Shown in pieces: positions 22,922 through 32,896 of a stretch of 35,859 nucleotides of DNA. A program made the translations under genes and the position numbers. Each line of letters begins with the position of its first letter. The first letter of the stretch is position 1. The notes below the pieces were generated by a model. The model did no database searches, was not told the origin of the DNA, and worked only from the letters and a program-made list of their open reading frames with translations. Source of the stretch: Chara braunii (Eukaryota > Streptophyta > Charophyceae > Charales > Characeae); the NCBI GenBank assembly GCA_003427395.1, contig BFEA01000807.1, forward strand, positions 17,372 through 53,230. Reading direction: 5' to 3'.

Positions 22922-25900
22922 ATGGGTGTCCAATTCGTCCACTGTGTCACGCCACCGCCACCGTCACGACAACACGGAGTAGACAATGTTCGAGAACGTA
23001 GTTCTTGTGACAGCAGCCCGGAAGCTCCCTCTGATCGGCATTGCGGTTTGAAAAGGGAGTTATCGATGTTGACCCCGACGAATCATTCAGGCTCGTCTAC
23101 GACATCCGCTCGGCGTCATTTTGTTTGCTTTACCGACGTTCCCGACTATCAGCGCGTATCTACAACACTAATCCCCGGTAGTGAGGGTATTCGGGATATC
23201 GAGACGTTTTCCAGTGGATGGATGTTCGTGGACACAGATTTTTGTGGTGTGTCCGAAACGACTGGATCAGATCTCGTGCGAACAGCGGGTAGACTGTCTG
23301 AAAGCATTGAAGTTACCCAACCCTTTGCATTTGACTACAGTCGGTCGGTGGTGGATACAAACTTCTGCGGTACGCCCGATAGAAACGGATCTGATCGGGA
23401 ACAGTGCGGTGCATTTGGTAGAAACGGGTCTGATAGGAAACAGGCAATGGCACGCGCGTGTGAAAGTGTCGAGATAGGTAAGAGAATTGCATGTGAAGCC
23501 GGAAAAATTGGCTCTCCGTCGATGACAGTCACGGGTGCAATGAAAAATTGTCAGATTGGTTTTGTACACACAGATTTCTACAGTTCATCGGAATCCTCCC
23601 AATCCGATTTGTCGAGAACCGCTCCCACAGACAGATCAAAATTCCTAGGTGCAGCACATAGGTCCCCGACCAGAAGTCACCCTGGAACTCCCGAAGCAGT
23701 CCTTCAGGTTTTGTCGCATCCCCTACCTGGAAAAAGGAGAAGATATAATCGGAAATTTAGGCCGGTTAGAACGTCAGAACATTCGAAGAGGGCCAGAAGT
23801 CGATTGAACGAAACTAACATTGCGCTCGTCCCGACGCACAAATGTTGTAAGAACAACTGTCTTCGGGTCTTGACCATGGACGATATCAAACCGGTACGCG
23901 AAGCCTATTACGAAATGTCCCTCGAAAGGAGGATCGAGTGGTGGATGCAAACCCTCGACAATTTCACTATCCTCGACGGTGGTCTGGAAAGAGTTTAACC
24001 AGTGCAGTGCAAACGTCGTGTGTGCATCCCCGGTTGGTGCAAAATAATAGGGATATGTCGAAACACATTTCGTCGTTATAGCAAGTGCAAATCAGACGAG
24101 GTAGTCCGTGGACGGCATGGTCGATGGGGATTGTTGAACCCGAGACCGGAGTATGTGAGCATGCTGGCTCGTATGACAAGGTTCGTGGAAGAACATGGAG
24201 ATGCTATGCCTAACGAAATGGTTGTGAGGGGGACCTCACAGAGACCTAAAGTTAGGCTCTTTGCTTATTTCACGAAGCTCCTTGTATACGAGTCCATCAA
24301 GGCGAACTTGGAAGCGGCGGGTCAGACCGTCGTTTCGGAGCAAGTCTTCTATTCCATATGGAGGAAGTACTTGTGGCATGCCGACCTTGCCAAGTCCAAC
24401 TCATTCACAAAGTGTGGCGAGTGCGTCCGCCTTAGACAGGTCAGAGATAACGCCTTTCTCCTTCGTGACCGTAGGGATTTCGATGAAAAGCACCGCAAAC
24501 ACCAACTAGATCAGGTCGCTCACCGTGCGGACTACGCTGACTGGAAACTTCGTTCCATTTTGAACCCCGAGGAATTCCTCTGCCTTATAGTGGATGGAAT
24601 GGATCAGAAAAAGACAACCATTCCTCACATCGGCATGTATAATTACTCCAAGGATCATCGATGATGATGAAAATGAACCTGACCGTGGTCATTGCTCACG
24701 GCAGGAAACCGTTCATTTATGTTTACACTTATTTGCCTTTATATGTGCACAGTTCCGATGGCACCATGACGTGCGTTATGCGGACTCTATGTGAGTTGCA
24801 GGCGTCGGGACAGAAATGGTCATGCCACCTCCGAATCCAGCCGGACAATTATTGGAGGGAAAACAAAACCAATACCTTATGTGTTTGGCCTTTCTTCTGG
24901 AGAAATTCAGAATTTTCGAAGATGTCGAAGTGGGGTCCATGCTCGTTGGCCACGCGCATACTGACATAGACGCGACTTTTAGTGTTTTCTCGAAAAAACT
25001 GAAGGACAACGATACTTACACCATGAAGTAGTTGTTCTCGCTTATCGAGTCGTCGCACAAGATACCGCCGAAGTGCATTGAGCTCGATCACATTGCCGAT
25101 TAGCGCCAGGTAATGGATCGATACGTCGACAAAAACATCGTCGGCGTGTCGAAAACGCATCTCTTCAAATTCTTCATGCGTGACGGCAGTCCCGTCATGG
25201 TGTACAAGAAGTACTGTACCAATGCGGAATGGATGCCGGAAGGCAGACCAGTTCACTGGTTCCCGGTTGTCGATGGGCAGTATGCAGGCCCTACCTCCCC
25301 TCCACAGCCATGTGTTATTCCCCGTGTCGTTAAAGAGGATTTTCGAATGGCTCGTGACAGTGTCCAAAAATTTGTGGACGTCCTCGAACAGCATAGACAC
25401 GTGTGGCAGACATATAGGAAGGAGGAGGTCGACAAGCGGGGGGATGCTTTGTCTTACTGGAAAGCCATCTTCGTCGAGGCGGGCGATATGATCCAAAAGC
25501 AAAAGAAGAAGGAGACGGAAGAGGGTGAGGAAGAGGATGTCCTCGGGGCGGACGAGCCCGAGATCTACCCTAACACCTCCTGGCCACAATCAGTTGAAAC
25601 TGTGGAGGAAGTTCAAGAAGCCGACCATCCTTCGCCAGATGCTTCGCTTATAGGGCGGGCCGTCCAAAAGTGGACTTCCACCCTCGGCGTCATATAAACA
25701 AAGGTGATTTTCTAATTGTTAGGCCGCCTGATGAGGAACTGTCTCAAGGTGTCCCGTTCTGGGTTGGCAGAGCACAGTCTGAGGTTGTGGACGACTGTTC
25801 CTCACCGCATTTCGATTGTTTATGTATACAGTGGTGGGTGCCTATAGGTCACTCGTCCGATCTTCGTGAAAGGTATTCCGGCGCTTGGACGAAGAGATGG

Positions 25901-26095
25901 AAACTTTCCACTTCGGACGACGAACAATGGCTACGTGCCGAAACTGTCACTTATTATTGGAGAAGACCTTTTCGAAAAGGGACTGATGAGAGCAAATTTG
26001 TGACAGACCTTACAATACCGACATCCGTTTGTGAGAAAGCGCTTGTGGCCTTGGGGGACGACTGTCTTTCCGATCCGTCCAACGTGCCCATTTAG
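22922..26095 (+). pseudogene. DUF7869-like transposase-like protein, broken
   Basis: The family signature is spread over three frames. The N-terminal frame (22922-23998) has three imperfect repeats of VDTDFCG (near residues 102, 143 and 214), then CCKNNCLRVLTMDDIK, a likely zinc-binding start. After an in-frame TAA (23996-23998) the same frame continues with ICRNTFRRY, KCGECVRLR and CLIVDGMDQKKTTIPH to a TGA at 24662. The next frame gives LTVVIAHGRKPFIY and LRIQPDNYWRENKTN. From about 24876 the third frame gives LEKFRIFEDVEVGSMLVGHA and HTDIDATFSVFSKKL, with TAG at 25029 and 25101. It then reads to 25697. A last shift leads to GDFLIVRPPDEE and PFWVGRAQSEVV (25695-26095). From memory, DGMDQ, DN..REN and GHTHEDID are hallmark motifs of DUF7869 proteins in algae, oomycetes and cnidarians. 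The spaced acidic residues suggest an RNase H-like transposase. There are three stops and at least three shifts, so this copy is not functional as read. Confidence 0.68.
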
Positions 26096-26097
26096 TT

Positions 26098-26192
26098 AAA
26101 TGCGAACTGATTCGGATTTGGTAGCTATGAACTCCGCAAAGATAATGACGAGACGTGAACTGCGAACTAATTCTGATTTCTTGTCCTGCAGG
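26098..26192 (+). promoter_or_regulatory. Promoter-like module of paralogue 1: two palindromes plus TGCAGG before ATG
   Basis: Palindromes lie at 26098-26119 and 26158-26179. The second is followed by TTGTCCTGCAG, an acceptor-like end, two bases before the ATG. Confidence 0.5.
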
Positions 26193-27086
26193 ATGGATGA
26201 CGACAACACACCATCGTGCAACGTTGTATACGAGACAACATCCTACGAAACCTCGTCGTACGTGAGCGAGTATTCCTTTTCGATCGAGAATGTGGGCACG
26301 GATCTTATCATCATGAACAAATGCATTTGGGCACAAGAAACGCTCAGTCTTGACAGCGATTATCTGCATATCGAAGTTGGGGTCGGCCTCAACGGTTACA
26401 TTGCACCCGAAACACATGTTGTTCATGGACAAACTACAATAGTTCGTGATAGAGGATCAAATATGTGGTACCTCTACTGGAGTTTAGAAGAAGTCCAACT
26501 TTTGGAAGTTCCATCCAGTCAGGAGGAGAAGATAGACGTCGAGGATATGGTAGATTCCTGGGACTCGCTGCTCTTCGAACAAGACTGGGATTGTGTGGAC
26601 GACCAACATGCTAAACTTTGCTCATGATACTGCGTCGGGAAGCCGCAGTTGCGTCTTCCTGTGATCATAGACTACCATGGCCGAGTTCGTCTGTTCAACC
26701 GTGGCACCCTTGTGCTGACTCTTTTCACGGCGGTCAAGCTTTGTGGTAAGCGAATGAGAACTTTCTTCCTTGTGAGGGAAGACTTTCGCGAGCCCGCGTC
26801 CGCGGGTGCTCTTAAGCGCTTCCGTGAACGATTCGAAATAGATCCTTCGCTCGCGAAAGAGTTGAATCAAATGGTTGACTGTTTGGTGCATGCCCAACTT
26901 CACTTCCTTTTTGGATTGTGTGAGGAGATATTCTTCACGTTGGAACACAAGGACAACTACAATGACTACTCTCTACGAAAAGTTTCGCATCACCGTTCTG
27001 GTGTCCAAACATTGGAATTCGTAGGTGGTAGGCGGAGACAGATCTACGGCTGTCCTTACTGTGAGGATGGACACCAGTCGCCTTGA
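26193..27086 (+). pseudogene. CPYC-tailed unknown protein, tandem paralogue 1 (one stop)
   Basis: I do not recognise the family. It aligns over its length with the copies at 27574-28458 and 28850-29749. Shared landmarks are LIIMNKCIWAQ, DSDYLHIE, MWYLYWSLEE, PVIIDYHGRVRLFNRGTLV, LTLFTAVKLCGKRMRTFFLV, MVDCLVHAQLHFL, FFTLEHKD and the end CPYCEDGHQSP. A TGA at 26625-26627 replaces the Trp codon found in the other copies (LCAWFCLGQP), so this is a single nonsense change. The start was set at 26193 because paralogues 2 and 3 start at the matching place. The open frame extends back to 26100. The CPYC...H end could bind zinc. Confidence 0.6.
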
Positions 27087-27573
27087 CCTGCTATGTGAGC
27101 CTTCCTATTTGGGGGTTTCCACAACTCCGAGTTAGTTCGCACTTTGTTGCTGTACTCATAGGACAACCTCGCGGTTCATCGACGACCTCGTTGTTGACAT
27201 TAGTCTGAGCCAACTCGTTATTGTTGTCAATAGTAGAGTGGTCTGACCGTTGCACACGAATGACGTGTTCGAAATGAGTCGAGATTAAGAGGTGATTGCA
27301 GGACTTGCGCCGGATAGGAATGAGTCGAGATTAAGAGGTGGTTCCAACACGAATGACATGTTCGAAATACGTCCACCCTGTCACGAAGTGCGAATACATT
27401 CTCAGTTATCAGACCCCTGGTAGGCTTTTCCGTTGCTCCTTTTACTAGATGTGTGTGACTTCGCGTCATTACGATCTGGCAAAAGCGGGAGTATAATCGC
27501 AGTTGCCATTCCTTCCAGACTCCGTGCGCGTCATCCCTAACATGCTACCTCGTGCTTCCTCACGTAATGCAGG
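27087..27573 (+). promoter_or_regulatory. Spacer module upstream of paralogue 2
   Basis: It contains palindromes at 27123 (reverse orientation), 27386 and 27482. It also has tandem copies of GAATGACRTGTTCGAAAT (27256, 27350) and ATGAGTCGAGATTAAGAGGTG (27273, 27320). TAATGCAGG then ATG closes it. The same module appears before paralogue 3. Confidence 0.55.
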
Positions 27574-28458
27574 ATGAACTCTTGCCAGACTTCGGTCCGC
27601 GCAAGCGCTTCCAGCTCGTCTCACAGCGGCGTCTCGACAGACCGGATTCCCGATCTCGGTCTCTTCATTTTGGACAAGAATATATGGGAGTATCAGCAAG
27701 TAAATTGTTCACATCGATATCTTAACATCGAATCGGATGTTGCGCCGGATGGGCAAGTTCCCGTGATATTGAGGATGGGCGCCACCGCGGATGACCTTGT
27801 GGTCGATAGAGATATGGGTTGGAACTTCTGGTACCTGTACTCCTTGGAAGACGAAATTGATGTAGAGCCCGTCGGCGAGGAAGGAGATCCAAAACTTGCC
27901 ACTCCTGAAGAGATGACGGACGCGTGGCGCGTCCACTGTGCGAACCAGAGATAGTCAGACTCCGACAGGAGACACGTAAAGCTTTGTGTTTGGTTCTGCC
28001 TGGGACAACCGGTTATGCCCGCACCGGCCATCGTAGATTATTACGGTCGCATTTGGGTATTCAACCGTAACACGACGGTCGTGACACTGTTCACGACCGT
28101 GAAGGTTGACGGTCGAAAGATGAAAGCGCTTTTCATTGCAAGGGAGGAGTTCCGAGGAGTAACCCTCAATTCTGTGCAAGCGTTTCGCAGCCCCACGGTC
28201 GAGGGTACGCTTGGACGCTTCAGAGATCGGTTGTCGCACGATGCGGCATTAAGGAAGGAGCTCAACTCCAGAGTCGACTGTTTGGTGCACTCTCAGTTGC
28301 ACTACCTTCACGATAACTGTGACGAGATTTCCTGAACAGTGGAACATAGGGACCACAACTTAGAGACTGTATTTCGAGAGGAGGAATATCGTCTATTGAC
28401 GGCCCGTTATGTGTACGAATGTCCGTACTGTCGCAACAGACATCCTAAATATCTGTAA
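27574..28458 (+). pseudogene. CPYC-tailed unknown protein, tandem paralogue 2 (two stops)
   Basis: Same family as its neighbours: LGLFILDKNIWEYQ, HRYLNIESDVAPDGQVPV, NFWYLYSLEDE, LCVWFCLGQP, AIVDYYGRIWVFNRNTTVV, TLFTTVKVDGRKMKALFIA, RVDCLVHSQLHYL, TVEHRDHN and the end CPYCRNRHPKYL. One frame covers the whole length but has a TAG at 27952-27954 and a TGA at 28333-28335. The latter falls where paralogue 3 has INFTVEHRD. The ATG directly follows TAATGCAGG. The function is unknown. Confidence 0.6.
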
Positions 28459-28849
28459 GGGAAATGGTCCCCGATAGGAGAGTAGTCTGACCCCTTCACA
28501 TGAATGACGTGTTGGAAATGAGTCGAAATTAAGCGGCGGTTGCAGGACTTGCGCTCACTTGCGAAGTGCGAATCTACTCTCACTTATTTTCCACACGTCG
28601 GCGGCGGTTGCACGACTTGCGCTGATTTGCGAAGTGCGAATCTACTCTCACTTATCGACCCACATGAATGACGTGTAGAAAATAAATCGGCATTAGACGA
28701 CGGTTATAAAACTTGTGCTCTCTTGCGATGTGCGAACCATTTTTCAATTATCGAACTCTTTCGTGCATATCAAGATCCTGTATTTGTTGCTTATGCACTT
28801 GGGAGAATCGCAACTGACGTGCTTGCTTGCGTTTCTCCGGTGATGCAAA
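28459..28849 (+). promoter_or_regulatory. Spacer module upstream of paralogue 3
   Basis: Three module copies each carry a GAATGACGTGT word and a CGGCGGTTGCA..ACTTGCG word (or variants), then a palindrome. The palindromes are at 28564-28585 and 28632-28653 (both with centre TCTA) and a weak one at 28727-28750. The ATG is preceded by GATGCAAA, so the CAG seen before the sister genes is altered. Confidence 0.55.
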
Positions 28850-29749
28850 ATGGATATCGGGACTTCGTCGCAGAGTAGGAACTCCTCAGCGTCAGAGATC
28901 GATCTGATCATTTTGTCGAAGAACATTTGGGAAGACATTGGACGCTCTGGTCTGGACCGTGACTACCTGCACCTCGAAAATGATGTTGCCTCGGACGGGG
29001 AAATCCCTTCGTGGCAAAGTGCGAAAGAAGGACACCTTCGGATTTGCCGTGATGTAGGGTCAAACTTTTGGTACCTGTACACTCTGATGAAGGATGTACA
29101 GGCATACCCTATCGGGTTGGAGTCACTTCTGAAGAGAGAACCCGTCGAAGAGGAACCCGTCCAAACTTCTAAGATGGTTGAAGCATGGCACATTTTATGT
29201 GAGAAACTTAAGTGGGCGTCGTTGGACAAGTTGCATCAAAAACTGTGTGCCTGGTTTTGCCTCGGCCAACCGACGAAGTCGACGCCGGTGATCATAGACT
29301 ACTTCGGTCGAGCGAGGGTGTGTAATCGAGGCACCACCGTCGTGACGCTCTTCACTGTCGTGAAGGTGGACGGTCGACGAATGAGAGCTCTTTTTCTCGC
29401 AAGGGAGGAATTTCACTGTGTCAAACTCACTTCTTTTCAAGCGTTTCACACATCGGGCCCTACTGGTTCCCTTGCACGGTTCAAAAACAGGCTCGCCATA
29501 GATCAAGCACTCAGAGATGAGCTGCATTTGCGGGTTGACTGTTTGGTGCACCAACAACTTCACTACCTCTTCGATAGCTGCGACGAAATAAATTTCACAG
29601 TCGAACATAGGGACAACGAATTGCGATTTGTTTACCGCCATCTGGATTATTCAGCCTCCAGACCTCAGGAAGTGACTCTGCGCAACGGGAAGACGAGATA
29701 TGTGTGCAACTGCCCTTACTGCGATGCTGGACATCTACATCTTCCCTAG
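28850..29749 (+). CDS. CPYC-tailed unknown protein, tandem paralogue 3 (intact)
   Basis: This 299-codon frame has no break and is the best copy of the triplicate family. It starts with a Ser-rich leader and LIILSKNIWEDIG. It continues with LDRDYLHLENDVASDGEIPS, NFWYLYTLMKDV and an acidic linker (REPVEEEPVQ). Then come LHQKLCAWFCLGQP, PVIIDYFGRARVCNRGTTVV, TLFTVVKVDGRRMRALFLAR, RVDCLVHQQLHYLF and NFTVEHRDN, and it ends YVCNCPYCDAGHLHLP. The end matches a CxxC...H zinc-binding pattern (Cys near 288 and 291, His near 295). No signal peptide or membrane segment is evident. Conservation among three diverged copies argues that the family was under coding selection. I know no homologue or function. 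Confidence 0.75.
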   Translation: MDIGTSSQSRNSSASEIDLIILSKNIWEDIGRSGLDRDYLHLENDVASDGEIPSWQSAKEGHLRICRDVGSNFWYLYTLMKDVQAYPIGLESLLKREPVEEEPVQTSKMVEAWHILCEKLKWASLDKLHQKLCAWFCLGQPTKSTPVIIDYFGRARVCNRGTTVVTLFTVVKVDGRRMRALFLAREEFHCVKLTSFQAFHTSGPTGSLARFKNRLAIDQALRDELHLRVDCLVHQQLHYLFDSCDEINFTVEHRDNELRFVYRHLDYSASRPQEVTLRNGKTRYVCNCPYCDAGHLHLP

Positions 29750-30012
29750 CGGCGTTCTGAATTACTTGCTTCGTGTTTTCTCTACTGCAAATAGACGTGC
29801 ACTATGCTTACAGCCCGTTGAATTTCATGTTCGTCCCCTTACTTATCTCTCGTTCATCATGCCCCGTCCCCTTCGGTATACCCCGTTGCATGACAAACTT
29901 TCTATCTAATTACGAGTTCATTCGCACTTTGCCAACATCAGACGGTCTCAACTTCGTCGTTTACCCACCTCTCCGTATATGAGAAGGGCGTTGTTCTCTC
30001 TTCTGATGCAGG
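29750..30012 (+). promoter_or_regulatory. Spacer upstream of the 225-aa gene
   Basis: A palindrome lies at 29908-29929 (centre TTCA, right arm TTCGCACTT), 83 bp before the ATG. The spacer ends CTTCTGATGCAGG then ATG, matching the starts of paralogues 1 and 2. Confidence 0.5.
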
Positions 30013-30690
30013 ATGTCGTCTGGAAGTTTCAGTAGGACGGTCGTTGTCAGAGACCTCGACTACTGCGAAAGTCTGCGAAGTGCAGTTGTTGCCGCAACTG
30101 AGAACATTTATGGTTTAGAGTGGTTTGGCAACATTGGGCTTCCCAGATACCGCTACCTTGCAATCCCCGAAGACGTTCGCGCTCGTGTCCAGCCGTCTGT
30201 TTCGCCCCCGCCTACCCCAGTTTTTCAGTACATTGTGATGGCCATGCTACGCGACAGGCTCGTCTTCATAATTGATTTTTACATTCCGTCCGAAGGGGAG
30301 TTGAGAAGCTGTTTGTATTATTCCTACGTAACCAGCATATTTTTCGATAGAATGCCGGAAGGTTGTGAGCCTGCCATTACGTTTTTCTTATCGATCTTCA
30401 TCATGCATATCGCCTCGTGCTTGGATGGAGAATTATTCCTTGTATCCGGCGTGAGAGAATATAATGATAGTCCCCCGTTCTTGAGAGACCATTGTCCGTT
30501 CCATATCCATCACTTAAGCAATTTGAATCGAGTTTTAAGAGATATACTAATGCGCGACTTGCCGAATATCGAAGCAGATCTTCAGGCCCGAATTCCCGAA
30601 CCAAGTCCTTTTAATCGAGTTCAACATAGACGAGCGCAACGACGACGATCGCGGGAGGCTACTCAAAGAATGTACATGTTGCTACCATGA
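30013..30690 (+). CDS. Unknown 225-aa protein
   Basis: An unbroken frame starting right after TGATGCAGG. It has an N-terminal mixed region (VVVRDLDYCESLRSAVVAAT). Two hydrophobic stretches follow, FQYIVMAMLRDRLVFIIDFY near residues 75-94 and AITFFLSIFIMHIASCL near 120-136. These could be buried helices or membrane segments. It ends with a strongly basic tail (HRRAQRRRSREATQR near 203-217) that could bind DNA or serve as a nuclear signal. I do not recognise the family. It shares upstream architecture with the CPYC genes, which suggests common regulation. Codon use gives no sign of different origin by eye. Confidence 0.6.
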   Translation: MSSGSFSRTVVVRDLDYCESLRSAVVAATENIYGLEWFGNIGLPRYRYLAIPEDVRARVQPSVSPPPTPVFQYIVMAMLRDRLVFIIDFYIPSEGELRSCLYYSYVTSIFFDRMPEGCEPAITFFLSIFIMHIASCLDGELFLVSGVREYNDSPPFLRDHCPFHIHHLSNLNRVLRDILMRDLPNIEADLQARIPEPSPFNRVQHRRAQRRRSREATQRMYMLLP

Positions 30691-31188
30691 AGATCGTACT
30701 AACTCTTTTCACCCGACGCATGCTACGAAGATACTCATCGTCTCAGGATATTCAGATTCTATATGTGAATAGACTCTCATTTATCACCTCACTCCTTTTG
30801 CAGTGGGTCTGACCCTATCACGTTGTGGACATCATGTCGAGCTTGGATGAGCTTCTGGCTGGGACTTGTGTAGGCAGGTGAACATTGTGTCGGGTTCGGA
30901 TGACCTTTTGTCTAATGCAGGACTTCGGCACGAATTAGCGTTCGTGTAGGTCTTCGGCTTGAATCAGCTTTCATGTAGGTCTTCGATATGTTTGTATTAG
31001 AGGTAGGGTTTGTTTCATGTGTAATGCAGGACTTTTCGGCTTGTGGCGAAGAGAGCGATTGATATAGACTATACGGAAGCGTCTTCTGTAGATAAGGGCA
31101 TGTCATGTAGACTATCCGACATGGGCTGGAATGTTTTTTGGAATGCCTACATGTGCCTTAGAACGTGTCCTTCAATGATTTTTGGAAA
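30691..31188. other. Spacer before the right arm, with short repeats and gene-start relics
   Basis: No gene is seen. A weak palindrome (TGTGAATAGACTCTCATTTA) lies at about 30763-30782 and is followed by CTCCTTTTGCAG. Roughly 30-bp repeats built on GTAGGTCTTCGG..TGAATCAGC occur at 30930-30990. TAATGCAGGAC occurs at 30915 and 31020. These are the same signals that precede the genes, but without an open frame after them. Confidence 0.5.
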
Positions 31189-32562
31189 GGCTCCATGTAC
31201 TTTGTGAATTTTGGAAAGCTTCCGTGTACTTTGCAATTCTGTATTGAATTGTTTTTTAAAACGCCTCTGTGTACTTTGCAATTTGCCATTGAATGATTTT
31301 TTTGCATTGAATGATTTCAGAAAACTCTCCTTGTGGTGTGCAACTTCACCTTTAGAAAAACACTAGGTAACTTGAAGGCGATGACAAGAGTTACTTATAG
31401 GAATGGATATGTATCTTCTCCACACAAAGACTTGATGACATTTTCACCGGGTAATATACAAATGAAAAGCCAACGTCCATATTAAATCATCGCGTTGATG
31501 GTGTGCGCACCTGCTTCTCCATCTAAGTGCGAGTTCATTCGCACTTTTGGTGTGAACGTCGAGCAATTTCATCGCACTTTGCTTCAACTTGACCTTTACA
31601 AAAACAACGGGCAACCTGCAAATGTTTCCCTCTCTCCTTTTCTCCCAACTTCCGCGATAGTGACCTTGAAAATGTTTCGATCTCTCATCTTCATGTGATG
31701 TGATGCATGCATGTTTTCGATAAAAAAAATGCTCATGTCAAGAAGGGGATCGAACGAACCGCCGGTAAGCACCTGCACATCACGAAACAAGAGCACGTCC
31801 CAATTGGAGCATCGTCGGGTTCTTGCGATGTCGACTCCCGCATGATGACTACACTGAACAGCGGCAGGATGACCGGTCCGCCTCTCCGATGTGGATCTAA
31901 CAGTGGATTGCGTCAAATCAGCTCTCATAGAGCCACACCGGGGATGGGGGCCGGGATCCGGCCACAGTTTGCTTGTAAGGCATCATACGATGTGTCGATA
32001 TAACCGACGTCCAGAACTGCTTGGTGAGCATCTAGTGTTACGCCAATAAGTTCCAAACAAGGTCGCAAAGTCCCCTAAAAATGTTCATTGTCGGTTCCTC
32101 ACGTCGTCGATTCCCACGTGATGAGTACAATAAACAACGGCAGAATGGCAGGTCCCCCTCACCGGAATGGATCTAACGGTGGATTGCGTCAAATCTGCTC
32201 TCAAAGATCCACACCGGATAGAAGGTCCTGCAATCAGTCGTTGCTTGCTGGTAAGCATCATATGATGTGTCCATACGATCGACATCCAAAACTGTTTGGT
32301 GAGCATCTAGTGCTACGCCAAGCAGTTTTGCCGTCCCCTAAGAATGTTTTTAGCACTAGAGACCTGAGACCGCCGACTATTTGGCACTTCTTGAAGGTGG
32401 TCATTTCAACCGATGCAGAGGGCTCGTGATCACTTCCATTGCGTGTATACGTGCCCATGGGTGCTCGGCCTGACATACATGTAGTGTTGTTTGACACTTT
32501 CCTTACAGTGCTCTGTCGAATACCGATAACCGCGAATTGACTCGTTGTTCAACTAGAGTCTC
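31189..32562. repeat. Right terminal inverted repeat
   Basis: Reverse complement of 7488-8930. It begins GGCTCCATGTACTTTGTGAA at the inner end and finishes ACTCGTTGTTCAACTAGAGTC beside a CT run. It carries about 150 bp (roughly 31580-31735) not present in the left arm. It holds a good palindrome at 31525-31546 where the left arm has a diverged one, and the same internal ~270-bp doublet. Frames across it are translations of the repeat and recur in both arms. Confidence 0.88.
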
Positions 32563-32588
32563 TCTCTCTCTCTCTCTGTCTCCCTCTC
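32559..32588. repeat. (CT)n tract at the right outer edge
   Basis: A CT run with two substitutions, the counterpart of the longer GA run at 7413-7489. Confidence 0.9.
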
Positions 32589-32896
32589 AACTGCCATGCC
32601 CGTTGATGTACCTCTCGCCCGGCTGGGTGCAGTGTCGCCGTGCAGTGGTGGTCGTGTTCAACAAGACGCCCGTCATCGGAGTTTCGACGGACGTCCTTGG
32701 GGGGCATGGTTATTTTCGTTCCCTGTGAGCTGGGTGGAAGCATTTGCTTTTTTTTTTTTTTTTGTGGCCTGCAGGGCATTTGCCGATCGCGATGGCCATG
32801 TCGGAGTTGATTATCCTGGGTGATTGGCGTGAGCGCATGGCATTTCCTTTTCCCCCATGCGCGTTGCGCGTCTCCAGCAGTGAAAACTCGACTGTT
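32589..32896. other. Spacer outside the right arm
   Basis: No gene is recognised. A T tract lies at 32747-32763. The DNA does not resemble the left flank at 6766-7412. Confidence 0.5.

Larger units (their letters stand above)
7413..32588. mobile_element. Putative 25-kb DNA transposon with 1.4-kb terminal inverted repeats
   Basis: The two ends are long inverted copies of each other, and between them lies a set of genes typical of large eukaryotic transposons: an Ulp1-like protease and a DUF7869-type transposase-like gene. There is also a ParB plus methyltransferase-like gene and several lineage-specific genes. Left-half genes point left and right-half genes point right, so the unit is divergent about its repeat-filled centre. 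The same 22-nt palindrome occurs throughout. A target-site duplication cannot be read because both ends run into simple repeats. Most genes are damaged, so this is probably a dead or dying copy. Segmental inverted duplication is the main alternative. Confidence 0.6.
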
